This document shows positions 1 through 7,526 of a stretch of DNA of 64,000 bases, in pieces. Each line of letters begins with the position of its first letter. Position 1 is the stretch's first letter. Source of the stretch: Siculibacillus lacustris (GTDB taxonomy: Bacteria; Pseudomonadota; Alphaproteobacteria; Rhizobiales; Ancalomicrobiaceae). Where the stretch lies: positions 62,001 through 126,000 of the forward strand of contig NZ_SJFN01000006.1 of NCBI RefSeq assembly GCF_004328075.1, given 5' to 3'. A model generated the notes under the pieces. That model made no database searches and was not told the DNA's origin. It worked only from the letters and a program-made list of their open reading frames with translations. The translations under genes and the position numbers were made by a program.

Positions 1-1
1 C

Positions 2-2836
2 GCGCAGATCGCGGCGCTCTCCGCGACGCAGATCGCCGGCCTGACGACGACCGGGCTGCAGGCTCTGACCGCGACCCGGCTGGCGGCGCTCACCACCACG
101 CAGATCTCGGCGCTGGCGTCGACCCAGATCGGCGCGCTGGCCGACACTCAGGTGGCGGCGCTGGCGGTGACCCAGATCGGCGCCTTCGCCACGACCCAGA
201 TCGCCGCCCTGTCGACGACCGGCATCGCGGCGCTGACCGACGGTGAGATCGGCGCGCTGACCACCACGCAGGCGGCGGCTCTGACCGCCGCTCAGATCGC
301 CGCGCTGTCGTCGACCCAGCTCGCCGCCCTGTCGACCGCGCAGACCACGGCGCTGACCACGACGGCGATCAAGGGTCTCGCCGATACCCAGGTCGCCGCC
401 CTCGGCGCGACCCAACTCGCGGTGCTGACGACGTCGCAGATCGCGGCGCTGTCGGCGACGGCGGTGCGCGGGCTGACCGCCACCGAGATGGGACTGCTGT
501 CCACGCCGCAGCTCGGGGCGCTGACGGCGAGCGAGGTCGGCGCCTTCACCACGACGCAGGTCCGCGGCCTATCGGCGACTTTGATCGCCTCGCTGACCAC
601 CACCCAGGTCAAGGGTCTGACCTCGACCGAAGTCGGCGCCCTGACCGCGACCCAGTTGGCGGCCCTGTCGACGTCGCAGATCGCGGCGTTGTCGACGTCG
701 GCGGTCGCCGGCCTGACCGCGACCGCGGTCACCGGGCTGGCGTCGACGCAACTGTCGGCGCTGACCACCACTCAGGTCGCGGCGCTGTCGACCGATGCGG
801 TCGATGGCCTCACCGCCACCGAGATCGGCCTGCTCGGCACCCGTCAGGTGGCGGCGCTGACCGCGACCCAGGCCGCCCGGCTCGACGCCGGCGACGTCAC
901 GGCGCTGTCGACCGCCCAACTCGCCGCCCTCACCACCACCGCGGTCGGCGGACTGACCTCGACCCTGATCGCCTCGCTCTCGACCAGCGAGATCGCCGGC
1001 CTCGCGGCCACCCAGATCGCCGCCCTGTCGACCACCGCGGTGACCGGCTTCACCGCGACGCAGCTCGAGAGCCTCTCCACGACCGCCGTCGCCGCCCTGA
1101 CTTCGACCGAGATCGGGGCGCTGACCACCACCCAGGTCGCCGGCCTGTCGCAGACCCTGATCGCCGCCCTGACCACGACCCAGATCAAGGGGCTGACCGA
1201 AAGCGAGGCTTCGGCGCTGACCGCCACCCAGATCGCCGCCTTCGGCACCCGTCAGGTCGCGGCGCTGACCACGACCGCGGTCGGCGGTCTGACGGGAACG
1301 CAGATCGCCGCGATGAGCCCGACCCAGATCCAGGCCTTCGCCACCACTCAGATCGCGGCCTTGGCCACTGCCACGGTGCAGGCCCTGACGTCGACCGCCG
1401 TCGACGCGCTGACCACGTCGCAGCTCGCGGCGCTGAAATCGACGCAGATCGCGGCGCTGACCACCGAGCAGATCACCAACCTCGCCGCCACGCGGCTCGC
1501 CGACCTGACCACCACCCAGTTCGCCGCCCTGGCGGCGACCGAGGTCGCGGTCCTGTCGGCGACCCAGCTCGCCGCTCTGTCCACGACACAGATCTCCGCG
1601 CTGTCGACCTCCGGTCTCTCCGGCCTCCGCGCGGCCCAGGTCGCGGCGCTGACGACGACACAGCTCACCGCATTGTCGACCGCGCAGGTCGATGCGCTGT
1701 CGACCACGACCATCGCGGGGCTCGCCACCACCGAGATCGAGCGGTTGACCTCGACCCAGTTCGCCGGCCTCACCGCCACCCAGGCGTCGGCCCTGACCAC
1801 CACGCAGATCGCCGCGCTCGGCGCGACCCGGCTCGGGCAGTTGTCGACCCGGGAGATCTCCGGTCTGACCTCGACCCAGATCGCCGGCTTGACGACCAGC
1901 CAGATCGACGCGTTGGCGGCGACCCAGATCGCCGCGATGTCGGCGACCGGGATCGCCGGTCTCGGCGCCGACCAGATCGCCGGCCTGACCACCACCCAGC
2001 TCGCGGCGCTCACCACCACCGAGATCGGCGGCCTGACCGCGACCGCGGTGTCGGGCCTGACCACCACCGAATTCAAGGCGCTGACCAGCACCCAGTTCAC
2101 GGCGCTGTCGGAGACCGGTATCCGGGGCCTCTCGACGGCCCAGATCGCGGCGCTGGAGACCACCCAGTTGGCGCTGCTGTCGGCGACCGAGTTGCGCGGC
2201 CTGACCGGCACCCAGATCGCGGCGATCACCGACACGCAGTTCTCGTCGCTGACCTCGACGATGATCTCGGCGCTGTCCTCGGACGGGTTGGCCGGGCTGA
2301 CCACCCACCAGATCGACGAAATGACCCTGACCCAGATCGCCGGCCTGAGCTCGTCGCAGATCGGGGCCCTGACGCCGACCGCGGTCGCCGAACTGTCGGC
2401 CACCGACATCTCGGCGTTGTCCGCCACCCAGCTCGCCGGGCTGGTGCGGATGCAACTGCGCGCGCTGGCCGCGACCCAGGTCGCCGCCCTCTCCACCACC
2501 CAGATCGGCGCGCTGACCGCCACCCAGATCGGCAATCTCGGCCACACCGAGTTCGACGCGATGACCGCGACCCAGTTCGCCAGCCTGACCTCGACGCAGA
2601 TCGCCGGGATGAGCGCCGGTCAGTTCGACGCGCTGAGCGCGACCAAGGCCCAGGCGTTCACCGCGGTGCAGTTCTCGGGCCTCACCACCACGACCATGGC
2701 GTCGCTCGGGACCACGTTCCTGTCGGAGCTGACGGCGACCGAACTGATGGCCTTCAGCGGCACCCAAATTGACGCTCTGACGGCGACTCAGATAGCTGTT
2801 CTGTCGACGACACAGTTGGCGGCGCTCGATTCGGCC
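2..2836 (+). repeat. 24-base tandem repeat array encoding the octads
   Basis: The DNA shows degenerate 24-base periodicity throughout, matching the eight-codon protein unit. Neighbouring units differ mostly at synonymous or conservative positions (CTG/CTC, ACC/ACG, ATC/GTC). The periodicity is therefore kept by selection on the protein rather than by recent identical duplication. No frame-breaking change occurs in over 2.8 kb. Confidence 0.85.
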
Positions 2837-2845
2837 AACTCTTGA
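2..2845 (+). CDS. Octapeptide-repeat Thr/Ser-rich giant protein (3' part)
   Basis: The reading frame is open from the left edge, so the N-terminus and any secretion signal lie outside the window. The visible 947 residues consist of about 118 consecutive eight-residue units with no insertion or deletion in register. The consensus is [IVLF]-x-[AG]-[LFM]-[TS]-x-[TS]-[QEA], for example IAALSTTQ or VGGLTATE. Roughly a third of residues are Thr or Ser. I saw no Cys, Trp or Tyr and very few charged residues. The protein ends in LAALDSANS without a separate C-terminal domain. Hydrophobic residues at positions 1 and 4 of each octad would suit either a solenoid or a helical rod; each L-[ST]-x-x-[QE] also resembles a helix N-capping box. 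I do not know a function; an extracellular or envelope structural role is inferred. The next gene, 145 bases downstream, is an OGT-type glycosyltransferase, so the Thr/Ser residues may be glycosylated. Confidence 0.85.
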   Translation, partial: AQIAALSATQIAGLTTTGLQALTATRLAALTTTQISALASTQIGALADTQVAALAVTQIGAFATTQIAALSTTGIAALTDGEIGALTTTQAAALTAAQIAALSSTQLAALSTAQTTALTTTAIKGLADTQVAALGATQLAVLTTSQIAALSATAVRGLTATEMGLLSTPQLGALTASEVGAFTTTQVRGLSATLIASLTTTQVKGLTSTEVGALTATQLAALSTSQIAALSTSAVAGLTATAVTGLASTQLSALTTTQVAALSTDAVDGLTATEIGLLGTRQVAALTATQAARLDAGDVTALSTAQLAALTTTAVGGLTSTLIASLSTSEIAGLAATQIAALSTTAVTGFTATQLESLSTTAVAALTSTEIGALTTTQVAGLSQTLIAALTTTQIKGLTESEASALTATQIAAFGTRQVAALTTTAVGGLTGTQIAAMSPTQIQAFATTQIAALATATVQALTSTAVDALTTSQLAALKSTQIAALTTEQITNLAATRLADLTTTQFAALAATEVAVLSATQLAALSTTQISALSTSGLSGLRAAQVAALTTTQLTALSTAQVDALSTTTIAGLATTEIERLTSTQFAGLTATQASALTTTQIAALGATRLGQLSTREISGLTSTQIAGLTTSQIDALAATQIAAMSATGIAGLGADQIAGLTTTQLAALTTTEIGGLTATAVSGLTTTEFKALTSTQFTALSETGIRGLSTAQIAALETTQLALLSATELRGLTGTQIAAITDTQFSSLTSTMISALSSDGLAGLTTHQIDEMTLTQIAGLSSSQIGALTPTAVAELSATDISALSATQLAGLVRMQLRALAATQVAALSTTQIGALTATQIGNLGHTEFDAMTATQFASLTSTQIAGMSAGQFDALSATKAQAFTAVQFSGLTTTTMASLGTTFLSELTATELMAFSGTQIDALTATQIAVLSTTQLAALDSANS

Positions 2846-2990
2846 AGTCGATCTGCCGATGATCGACGTCTTATGGGTCGGCGAGATCCGACGCCGAGAT
2901 CGAAAACCCCGTTTCGGACGCGTCGTTCGCCCGGGTAAGCCGAACGAATACGATTCGGAAACATTCTGAAGACGACTGGAAACGAATCAC

Positions 2991-5027
2991 ATGCTTTCCG
3001 ATGAGGGTGCAAAGTCCATGTCGGGCGGTGTCGTCGAAGCTCTTCCCGCCCTGCCGATCGGGCGCAGCCTCGGGGTCGTCGACCTGATCCGGGCGGCCGA
3101 GAAGCTGAGGAGCGCCGGCGAGTCGGCGGCGGCCGAGCAGCTCTATGCGGGCTGGGTGGCGACCAACCGCGATGATCCGCTGCTCTACGCGGTGCTGTTC
3201 AACTTCTCGGTGATACTCTCGGATTCCGGGCAGATCGACGCGGCGCGGCAATGCCTCGAACAGGCGATCGCCCTCAATCCCGACTTTCTGCCGCTCCACA
3301 TCAACCTCGGGCGAACGCTCGAACGGCTCGGCGCGGTCGGACAGGCGATCGGCCAATGGACGGTCGTCACCGGAAAGCTCGCGCAGATCGACGGTGCGGG
3401 GGTCGGTTACAAGACGACCGCCCTGAACCAGATCGCCCGGGCGCTGGAAGCCGCGGGCCAGGACGAGACCGCGGAAGACATGCTCCGCCGCAGCCTGGAG
3501 ATCGACTGCCACCAGCGCGAGGTGGCGCAGCACTTCACGGCGCTCCGGCAGCGGACCTGTACCTGGCCGGTGATCGCGCCGCAGGAGCGGATCCCGCGCG
3601 CCATGCTGATGGCCGGGATCTCACCCTTGTCCGCCGCCGCCTTCACCGACGACCCCTTGCTGCATCTGGCGATGGCCTGGCACTACAACGCCGAGGACGT
3701 CGGCACGCCCGAAGTCGCTCATGAGGCCTGGCCGGTGGCGGAGCGCGGCGAGGAGCGGCTTCGGATCGGCTACCTGTCGTCGGATCTGCGCGAGCACGCG
3801 GTCGGCTACCTGATGGCCGAGGTGCCGGAGCTGCACGACCGCACGAAGGTCGAGATCTTCGCCTATTACTGCGGGCCGGTGCCGGCGGCCCACGACGGGC
3901 TCAATCGGCGCTATCTCGCCTCGGTCGACCATTGGCTCGACATCTCGCAGATGGACGACGCCACCGCCGCCGCCCGCATCGTCGCCGACGGCATCCAGAT
4001 CCTGGTCGACGTCAACGGCTATACGCGCGAAGGTCGCACCAAGCTGCTGGCGTTGCGGCCGGCACCGATCATCGTCAATTGGCTCGGCTATCCGGGAACC
4101 ACCGGCAGTCCCTATCACCACTATATCGTCGCCGACGATTGGATCGTTCCGGAAGATCACGAGGTCTATTATTCGGAGAAGGTGCTGCGGCTGCCGTGCT
4201 ACCAGCCCAACGACCGCAAGCGGGTGGTCGACGGCAATCCGCCGACCCGGACTTCGGTTGGGCTGCCGGAGGACGCCTTCGTCTATTGCTGTTTCAACGG
4301 CACCCACAAGATCACCCGCTTCACCTTCGAGCGTTGGATGAAGATCCTCGCCGCGGTGCCGGGGTCGGTGTTGTGGCTGTTGACCGGGACCGATGCCACC
4401 AACGAACGACTGCGGCGCCATGCGGCGGGCTTCGGCATCGCCCCGGAGCGGATCGTCTTCGCCGCCAAGATGGCGAACGCCTTCCACCTCGCCCGCTATC
4501 GGCTGGCCGACCTGTTCCTCGACACCACGCCCTACGGCGCCCACACCACTGCCTCGGACGCGCTGTGGATGGGTGTCCCGGTGCTGACGGTCAGCGGTCG
4601 ATCCTTCGCCTCGCGGGTCTGCGGCAGCCTGATCCGCTCGGCCGGCCTGCCGGAGTTGGTGGCGACCTCGATCGACGACTATGTCGCCACGGCGATCGCC
4701 TACGGCCGCGACCGCGCGGCCCTCGCCGCCCTCGCCGAGCGTCTGGTCGCCGGACGGGACACCTGCGTGCTGTTCGACACGCCGCTCCTGGTCCGCAGCC
4801 TCGAAGATCTCTACGCGACGATGTGGGCCGACCGACGCGCCGGGCGGCTGCCGGTGCCGGACCTCGACGGCCTCGCCGTGCATCTCGAGGTCGGTGCAGG
4901 GGTCGATCACGAGGCGATCGAGATCCAGGCGATCCCCGATTATCGCGGCTGGTGGCGCGAGCGGCTCGCGCGCCGCCATCGCTTCCGGCCGATCCCGCCC
5001 GGCACCCGCCTGTTCGCCTCGCGCTGA
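2991..5027 (+). CDS. TPR protein O-GlcNAc transferase-like glycosyltransferase (GT41/SPINDLY)
   Basis: Predicted cytosolic enzyme that would transfer a sugar from a nucleotide-sugar donor to Ser/Thr of a protein. Residues about 30-190 form a short TPR region (e.g. GQIDAARQCLEQAIALNPD). Residues from about 255 are the catalytic part: GYLSSDLREHAVGYL, with His269 at the position of the conserved His of human OGT; the NWLGYPGTTGSPYHHY block; the CFNGTHKI block with Lys440; and PYGAHTTASDALWMG with His518. Length (678 aa) is normal for bacterial members. The ATG at 2991 has a poor ribosome site. An in-frame ATG at 3018 (residue 10) is preceded by GAGGGTG at good spacing and may be the true start. 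It lies directly downstream of the Thr/Ser-rich repeat protein in the same direction, with no obvious terminator between them. The substrate is inferred only. Confidence 0.85.
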   Translation: MLSDEGAKSMSGGVVEALPALPIGRSLGVVDLIRAAEKLRSAGESAAAEQLYAGWVATNRDDPLLYAVLFNFSVILSDSGQIDAARQCLEQAIALNPDFLPLHINLGRTLERLGAVGQAIGQWTVVTGKLAQIDGAGVGYKTTALNQIARALEAAGQDETAEDMLRRSLEIDCHQREVAQHFTALRQRTCTWPVIAPQERIPRAMLMAGISPLSAAAFTDDPLLHLAMAWHYNAEDVGTPEVAHEAWPVAERGEERLRIGYLSSDLREHAVGYLMAEVPELHDRTKVEIFAYYCGPVPAAHDGLNRRYLASVDHWLDISQMDDATAAARIVADGIQILVDVNGYTREGRTKLLALRPAPIIVNWLGYPGTTGSPYHHYIVADDWIVPEDHEVYYSEKVLRLPCYQPNDRKRVVDGNPPTRTSVGLPEDAFVYCCFNGTHKITRFTFERWMKILAAVPGSVLWLLTGTDATNERLRRHAAGFGIAPERIVFAAKMANAFHLARYRLADLFLDTTPYGAHTTASDALWMGVPVLTVSGRSFASRVCGSLIRSAGLPELVATSIDDYVATAIAYGRDRAALAALAERLVAGRDTCVLFDTPLLVRSLEDLYATMWADRRAGRLPVPDLDGLAVHLEVGAGVDHEAIEIQAIPDYRGWWRERLARRHRFRPIPPGTRLFASR

Positions 5028-5660
5028 CGGACTTGTCGGGCCAGCGGCGGGACGGGATGGTCGCCGGCCACAATCGAGCACCCGCCCGGCCGGCGGCCGT
5101 CGAGTCCGTCTGCCGGTGGCGTACGAGCCGAGGATCTGCTCCCCAGGGGCGGCGCGGAAGGCGTCACCACTTTGGAGCATGCCGTGTGCCAATCAAAATT
5201 GGTGGCCCTTCGATTGGCTGACGTCGCTCGAACGCAGCCCATGCAGGCACGCGATCACCGGCAGCCGCCATCGCAGGGCCCCGCGAGACCCCCGCTCGAA
5301 AATGGCATTTCCGACCGAAATTCCCGGCGCGTATAGGTCTGTTCGAGATCCTCGGTCGAAAGTGGGCTCACGATCGTCCGCCCCCTCCGGCCCCGTGAGC
5401 CGGCTCTGCCGCCGCGAAGACCCTCGTCGATCCAGCCCTGCAGCAATGCCCTCTCCAACATCGTGGTGATGCCGCCGACCCCGCTCGTCGACGCCGGCGT
5501 GTGTCTCGAAGGCGGTGATCGCTCCCGCGGGATCGACGGGAGCAAAGGACGCGCACCCAGCCCCTCCCCGCGACCCTCGGAGGTCTTGTCTTCCCCTTCG
5601 TCATCGGCGAGGCTCGGCGGCGATCGGCGACCGGCCGTCGCCCGGCCAGGGGGAGAAGCG
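5028..5660. other. Non-coding gap of 633 bases
   Basis: No gene is supported here. Both strands have open frames, but none has a convincing start, ribosome site or recognisable product. There is a short inverted repeat (CCAAT/ATTGG, 5189-5202). Base composition is slightly less GC-rich around 5180-5350. The following hydrolase frame stays open back to 5463, but that part looks like leader sequence. Confidence 0.5.
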
Positions 5661-6626
5661 ATGCAATCGACCGAGCCGTCGGCGCCCGCGGGCGTCGCCT
5701 TCGGGCCGGTGCGGGGCGATGCGCTCGGCACGACCCACCGCCCGTTCCGGTACTTTTCCCGCGACGGGTTGGCGCTCGCCGGACGCGACTATCCGCCGGC
5801 GCGGCCGACCGATCGGCCGCCGGTGGTGTGCCTGCCCGGCCTGACCCGCAACGGCGCCGATTTCGAGCCGGCGGCGCGGCGCCTGACCGCGGGGGCCGAG
5901 GGCTCGCCGGCGCGGCAGGTGGTCACCGTCGACTTCCGCGGCCGCGGCGCCTCGCAATGGGACGCCGATCCCGCCCGCTACACCATTCTTCAGGAACTCG
6001 ACGATACGCTGCTCGGACTCGATCTGCTCGGGATCGACCGATTCACCGCCTTCGGCACCTCGCGCGGCGGTCTCGTCACGATGATCGCGGGGCTGGTTGC
6101 GCCGGGGCGGGTGACCACGGCGGTGCTCAACGACATCGGCCCGGTGATCGAGCTCGACGGGCTGCTGCTGATCAAACAATACCTCGGCCGGCCGCTGCCC
6201 GAGCACATCGGCTGGTCCGACCTCGTCGACGCCCGGGTCCACGTCAATCGGCCCGACTATCCCAACCTCGACCGGGCCGGGTTCGAACGGCTGGCCCACC
6301 GCCTGTGCCGTGACGTCGACGGGCGACCGGTGCTCGACTACGACCCGCGACTCGCCGACGGATTCGCGGCGATCACCGCCGAAAATCCGCCGGCCGATCT
6401 GTGGGAACCCTTCGCGAGCCTCGCCGGTATCCCGACCCTGGTGGTGCGCGGCACTCTGTCCCGCCTGCTCTCGGCGGAAACCGTGGCGGCGATGGCCGCG
6501 CGCCATCCGCGCCTCGAGGTGTTGGAGGTGCCCGACGAAGGCCACCCGCCGCTGTTCGACGACGACGTGCCGGGCGACCGCTCGGTCGCGGCCCTGGTCG
6601 CCTTTCTCGATCGGGTCGGCGCCTGA
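5661..6626 (+). CDS. Alpha/beta-fold hydrolase
   Basis: Predicted soluble serine hydrolase of 321 residues; substrate unknown. Seen in the sequence: the loop before the oxyanion hole (CLPGLTRNGADFE), the nucleophile elbow GTSRGG with the catalytic Ser, and a C-terminal GHPPLF carrying the likely catalytic His. The cap region around residues 170-230 is ordinary for the family. The start at 5661 follows GGGGGAGAAGCG immediately upstream, a strong ribosome site; the frame is open further upstream but that part lacks one. It is transcribed toward the reverse-strand OmpA unit, ending 31 bases from it. It stands alone, so context gives no substrate hint. Confidence 0.85.
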   Translation: MQSTEPSAPAGVAFGPVRGDALGTTHRPFRYFSRDGLALAGRDYPPARPTDRPPVVCLPGLTRNGADFEPAARRLTAGAEGSPARQVVTVDFRGRGASQWDADPARYTILQELDDTLLGLDLLGIDRFTAFGTSRGGLVTMIAGLVAPGRVTTAVLNDIGPVIELDGLLLIKQYLGRPLPEHIGWSDLVDARVHVNRPDYPNLDRAGFERLAHRLCRDVDGRPVLDYDPRLADGFAAITAENPPADLWEPFASLAGIPTLVVRGTLSRLLSAETVAAMAARHPRLEVLEVPDEGHPPLFDDDVPGDRSVAALVAFLDRVGA

Positions 6627-6657
6627 CGAAGCGGACGACGGCCGTCGCGCAGGTCCG

Positions 6658-7413
6658 TCAGCCGCCCGAATTTCCGGTGCCGGGGGACGAGTCGGCGGCG
6701 AAGCGACGGGCCTGGCCGACCCAGTCTTCGCGCTCGATGCGCCCGACGAAGGCGAGGAACGATCCGGCCCAGCGGATGTTCTCCGGCGTCCAGGCGGCGA
6801 TCTGGTGGAAGTGCCAGACGCCGAGGGCATGGAGGCGCGCCTCGTTCTGCGGACCGATGCCCTTGATCCGCTTGAGATCGTCGGCGCTGCCGGCGAGCGG
6901 CGCGACGAGGCCGGACGGCCGCGTCCCGACCGCGTCGGCTTCCGCCGCACGGGCGAGATCGGCCGCGGCGACCGGCGGCGGCGGGATTTCGGCGGCCGGC
7001 GGCGGCACGTGGACGACCGGTAGGGCGACATCGGCGACGTCGGCGAAAGGCGACACCGGTTCGATCGCCGCGGCGGCAGCCGACGGCGCGGGTTCGGCGA
7101 TCGGTACGGGCGGAGCGGCGACGGCGGCCTCGGGCGGGGCGACCGGCGCGGCGGCGCCGCGCTCGGCGGTCGACCGAGCCAGAGCCTCGCCGAGGCGCGC
7201 CCGCTCCGACTCGTCGAGCAGCGTCGGCGCCGCGGGCAGGCTCGGCGCCGCCGGTTTCGGCGTGCCGTCGGCGAGCCACGGCCGCAGCGAGCCGACCCGG
7301 CCGAAGGCCAGGATCGGACCGGCCCAACGCTCGGCGAGGAGATGGCCGAGGCCGACGCCGAGGAGCGCGGCGACCAACAGCAGCACGAAGGTTTCGAGCA
7401 CCAGCGCGGTCAT
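6658..7413 (-). CDS. Helix-hairpin-helix protein with membrane anchor (COG3743-like)
   Basis: A 251-residue protein in three parts: an N-terminal membrane segment (LVLETFVLLLVAALLGVGLG), a long Pro/Ala-rich linker (about residues 40-165), and a C-terminal helix-hairpin-helix domain (LKRIKGIGPQNEARLHALGV, followed by WAGSFLAFVGRIEREDWVGQAR). The C-terminal domain is the type usually labelled 'flap endonuclease-1-like 5' DNA nuclease' and also found at the end of some alphaproteobacterial NuoE proteins. Nuclease activity is an annotation habit, not something the sequence proves. It is the last gene of a three-gene unit; its ATG overlaps the stop of the 38-residue gene (ATGA), so the three are probably translationally coupled. 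Role unknown; a membrane-tethered DNA- or protein-binding function is possible. Confidence 0.75.
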   Translation of the reverse strand: MTALVLETFVLLLVAALLGVGLGHLLAERWAGPILAFGRVGSLRPWLADGTPKPAAPSLPAAPTLLDESERARLGEALARSTAERGAAAPVAPPEAAVAAPPVPIAEPAPSAAAAAIEPVSPFADVADVALPVVHVPPPAAEIPPPPVAAADLARAAEADAVGTRPSGLVAPLAGSADDLKRIKGIGPQNEARLHALGVWHFHQIAAWTPENIRWAGSFLAFVGRIEREDWVGQARRFAADSSPGTGNSGG

Positions 7414-7526
7414 GTCCGATCCCCTCGGTTGCGGGCGGCGGCGAGTTGCAGGCGCCAGCCGGCGATCGCACCGATCGCCACGGCGGCCACCAGGAAGGGC
7501 CAGAGTTGGGTGACGAGATAGATCAT
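7410..7526 (-). CDS. 38-residue single-span membrane protein
   Basis: A small gene encoding MIYLVTQLWPFLVAAVAIGA and a short basic tail ending GDRT. It has one hydrophobic segment (residues 3-24) and a positive C-terminal tail (R-rich), suggesting the tail is cytoplasmic. It is supported by its position: its start overlaps the stop of the OmpA-like gene and its stop overlaps the start of the helix-hairpin-helix gene, each by four bases (ATGA). Such double coupling is hard to explain unless it is translated. Function unknown; it may hold the two larger proteins together in the inner membrane. Confidence 0.7.
   Translation of the reverse strand: MIYLVTQLWPFLVAAVAIGAIAGWRLQLAAARNRGDRT

Noticed and set aside
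569-2767. Long reverse-strand open frames antisense to the octad-repeat gene
   Set aside because: They are by-products of the 24-base periodicity and GC bias; they are Arg/Gly-rich with no ribosome site and no domain.
2-2845. Possible CRISPR or satellite array
   Set aside because: The 24-base units have no spacers and code for an uninterrupted protein with selected octads.
3621-5192. 523-codon frame antisense to the GT41 gene
   Set aside because: Same kind of shadow; the forward strand carries clear catalytic motifs.
5255-5731. Reverse-strand 158-codon frame before the hydrolase
   Set aside because: No family resemblance, overlaps the hydrolase start, and lacks a ribosome site; treated as non-coding.
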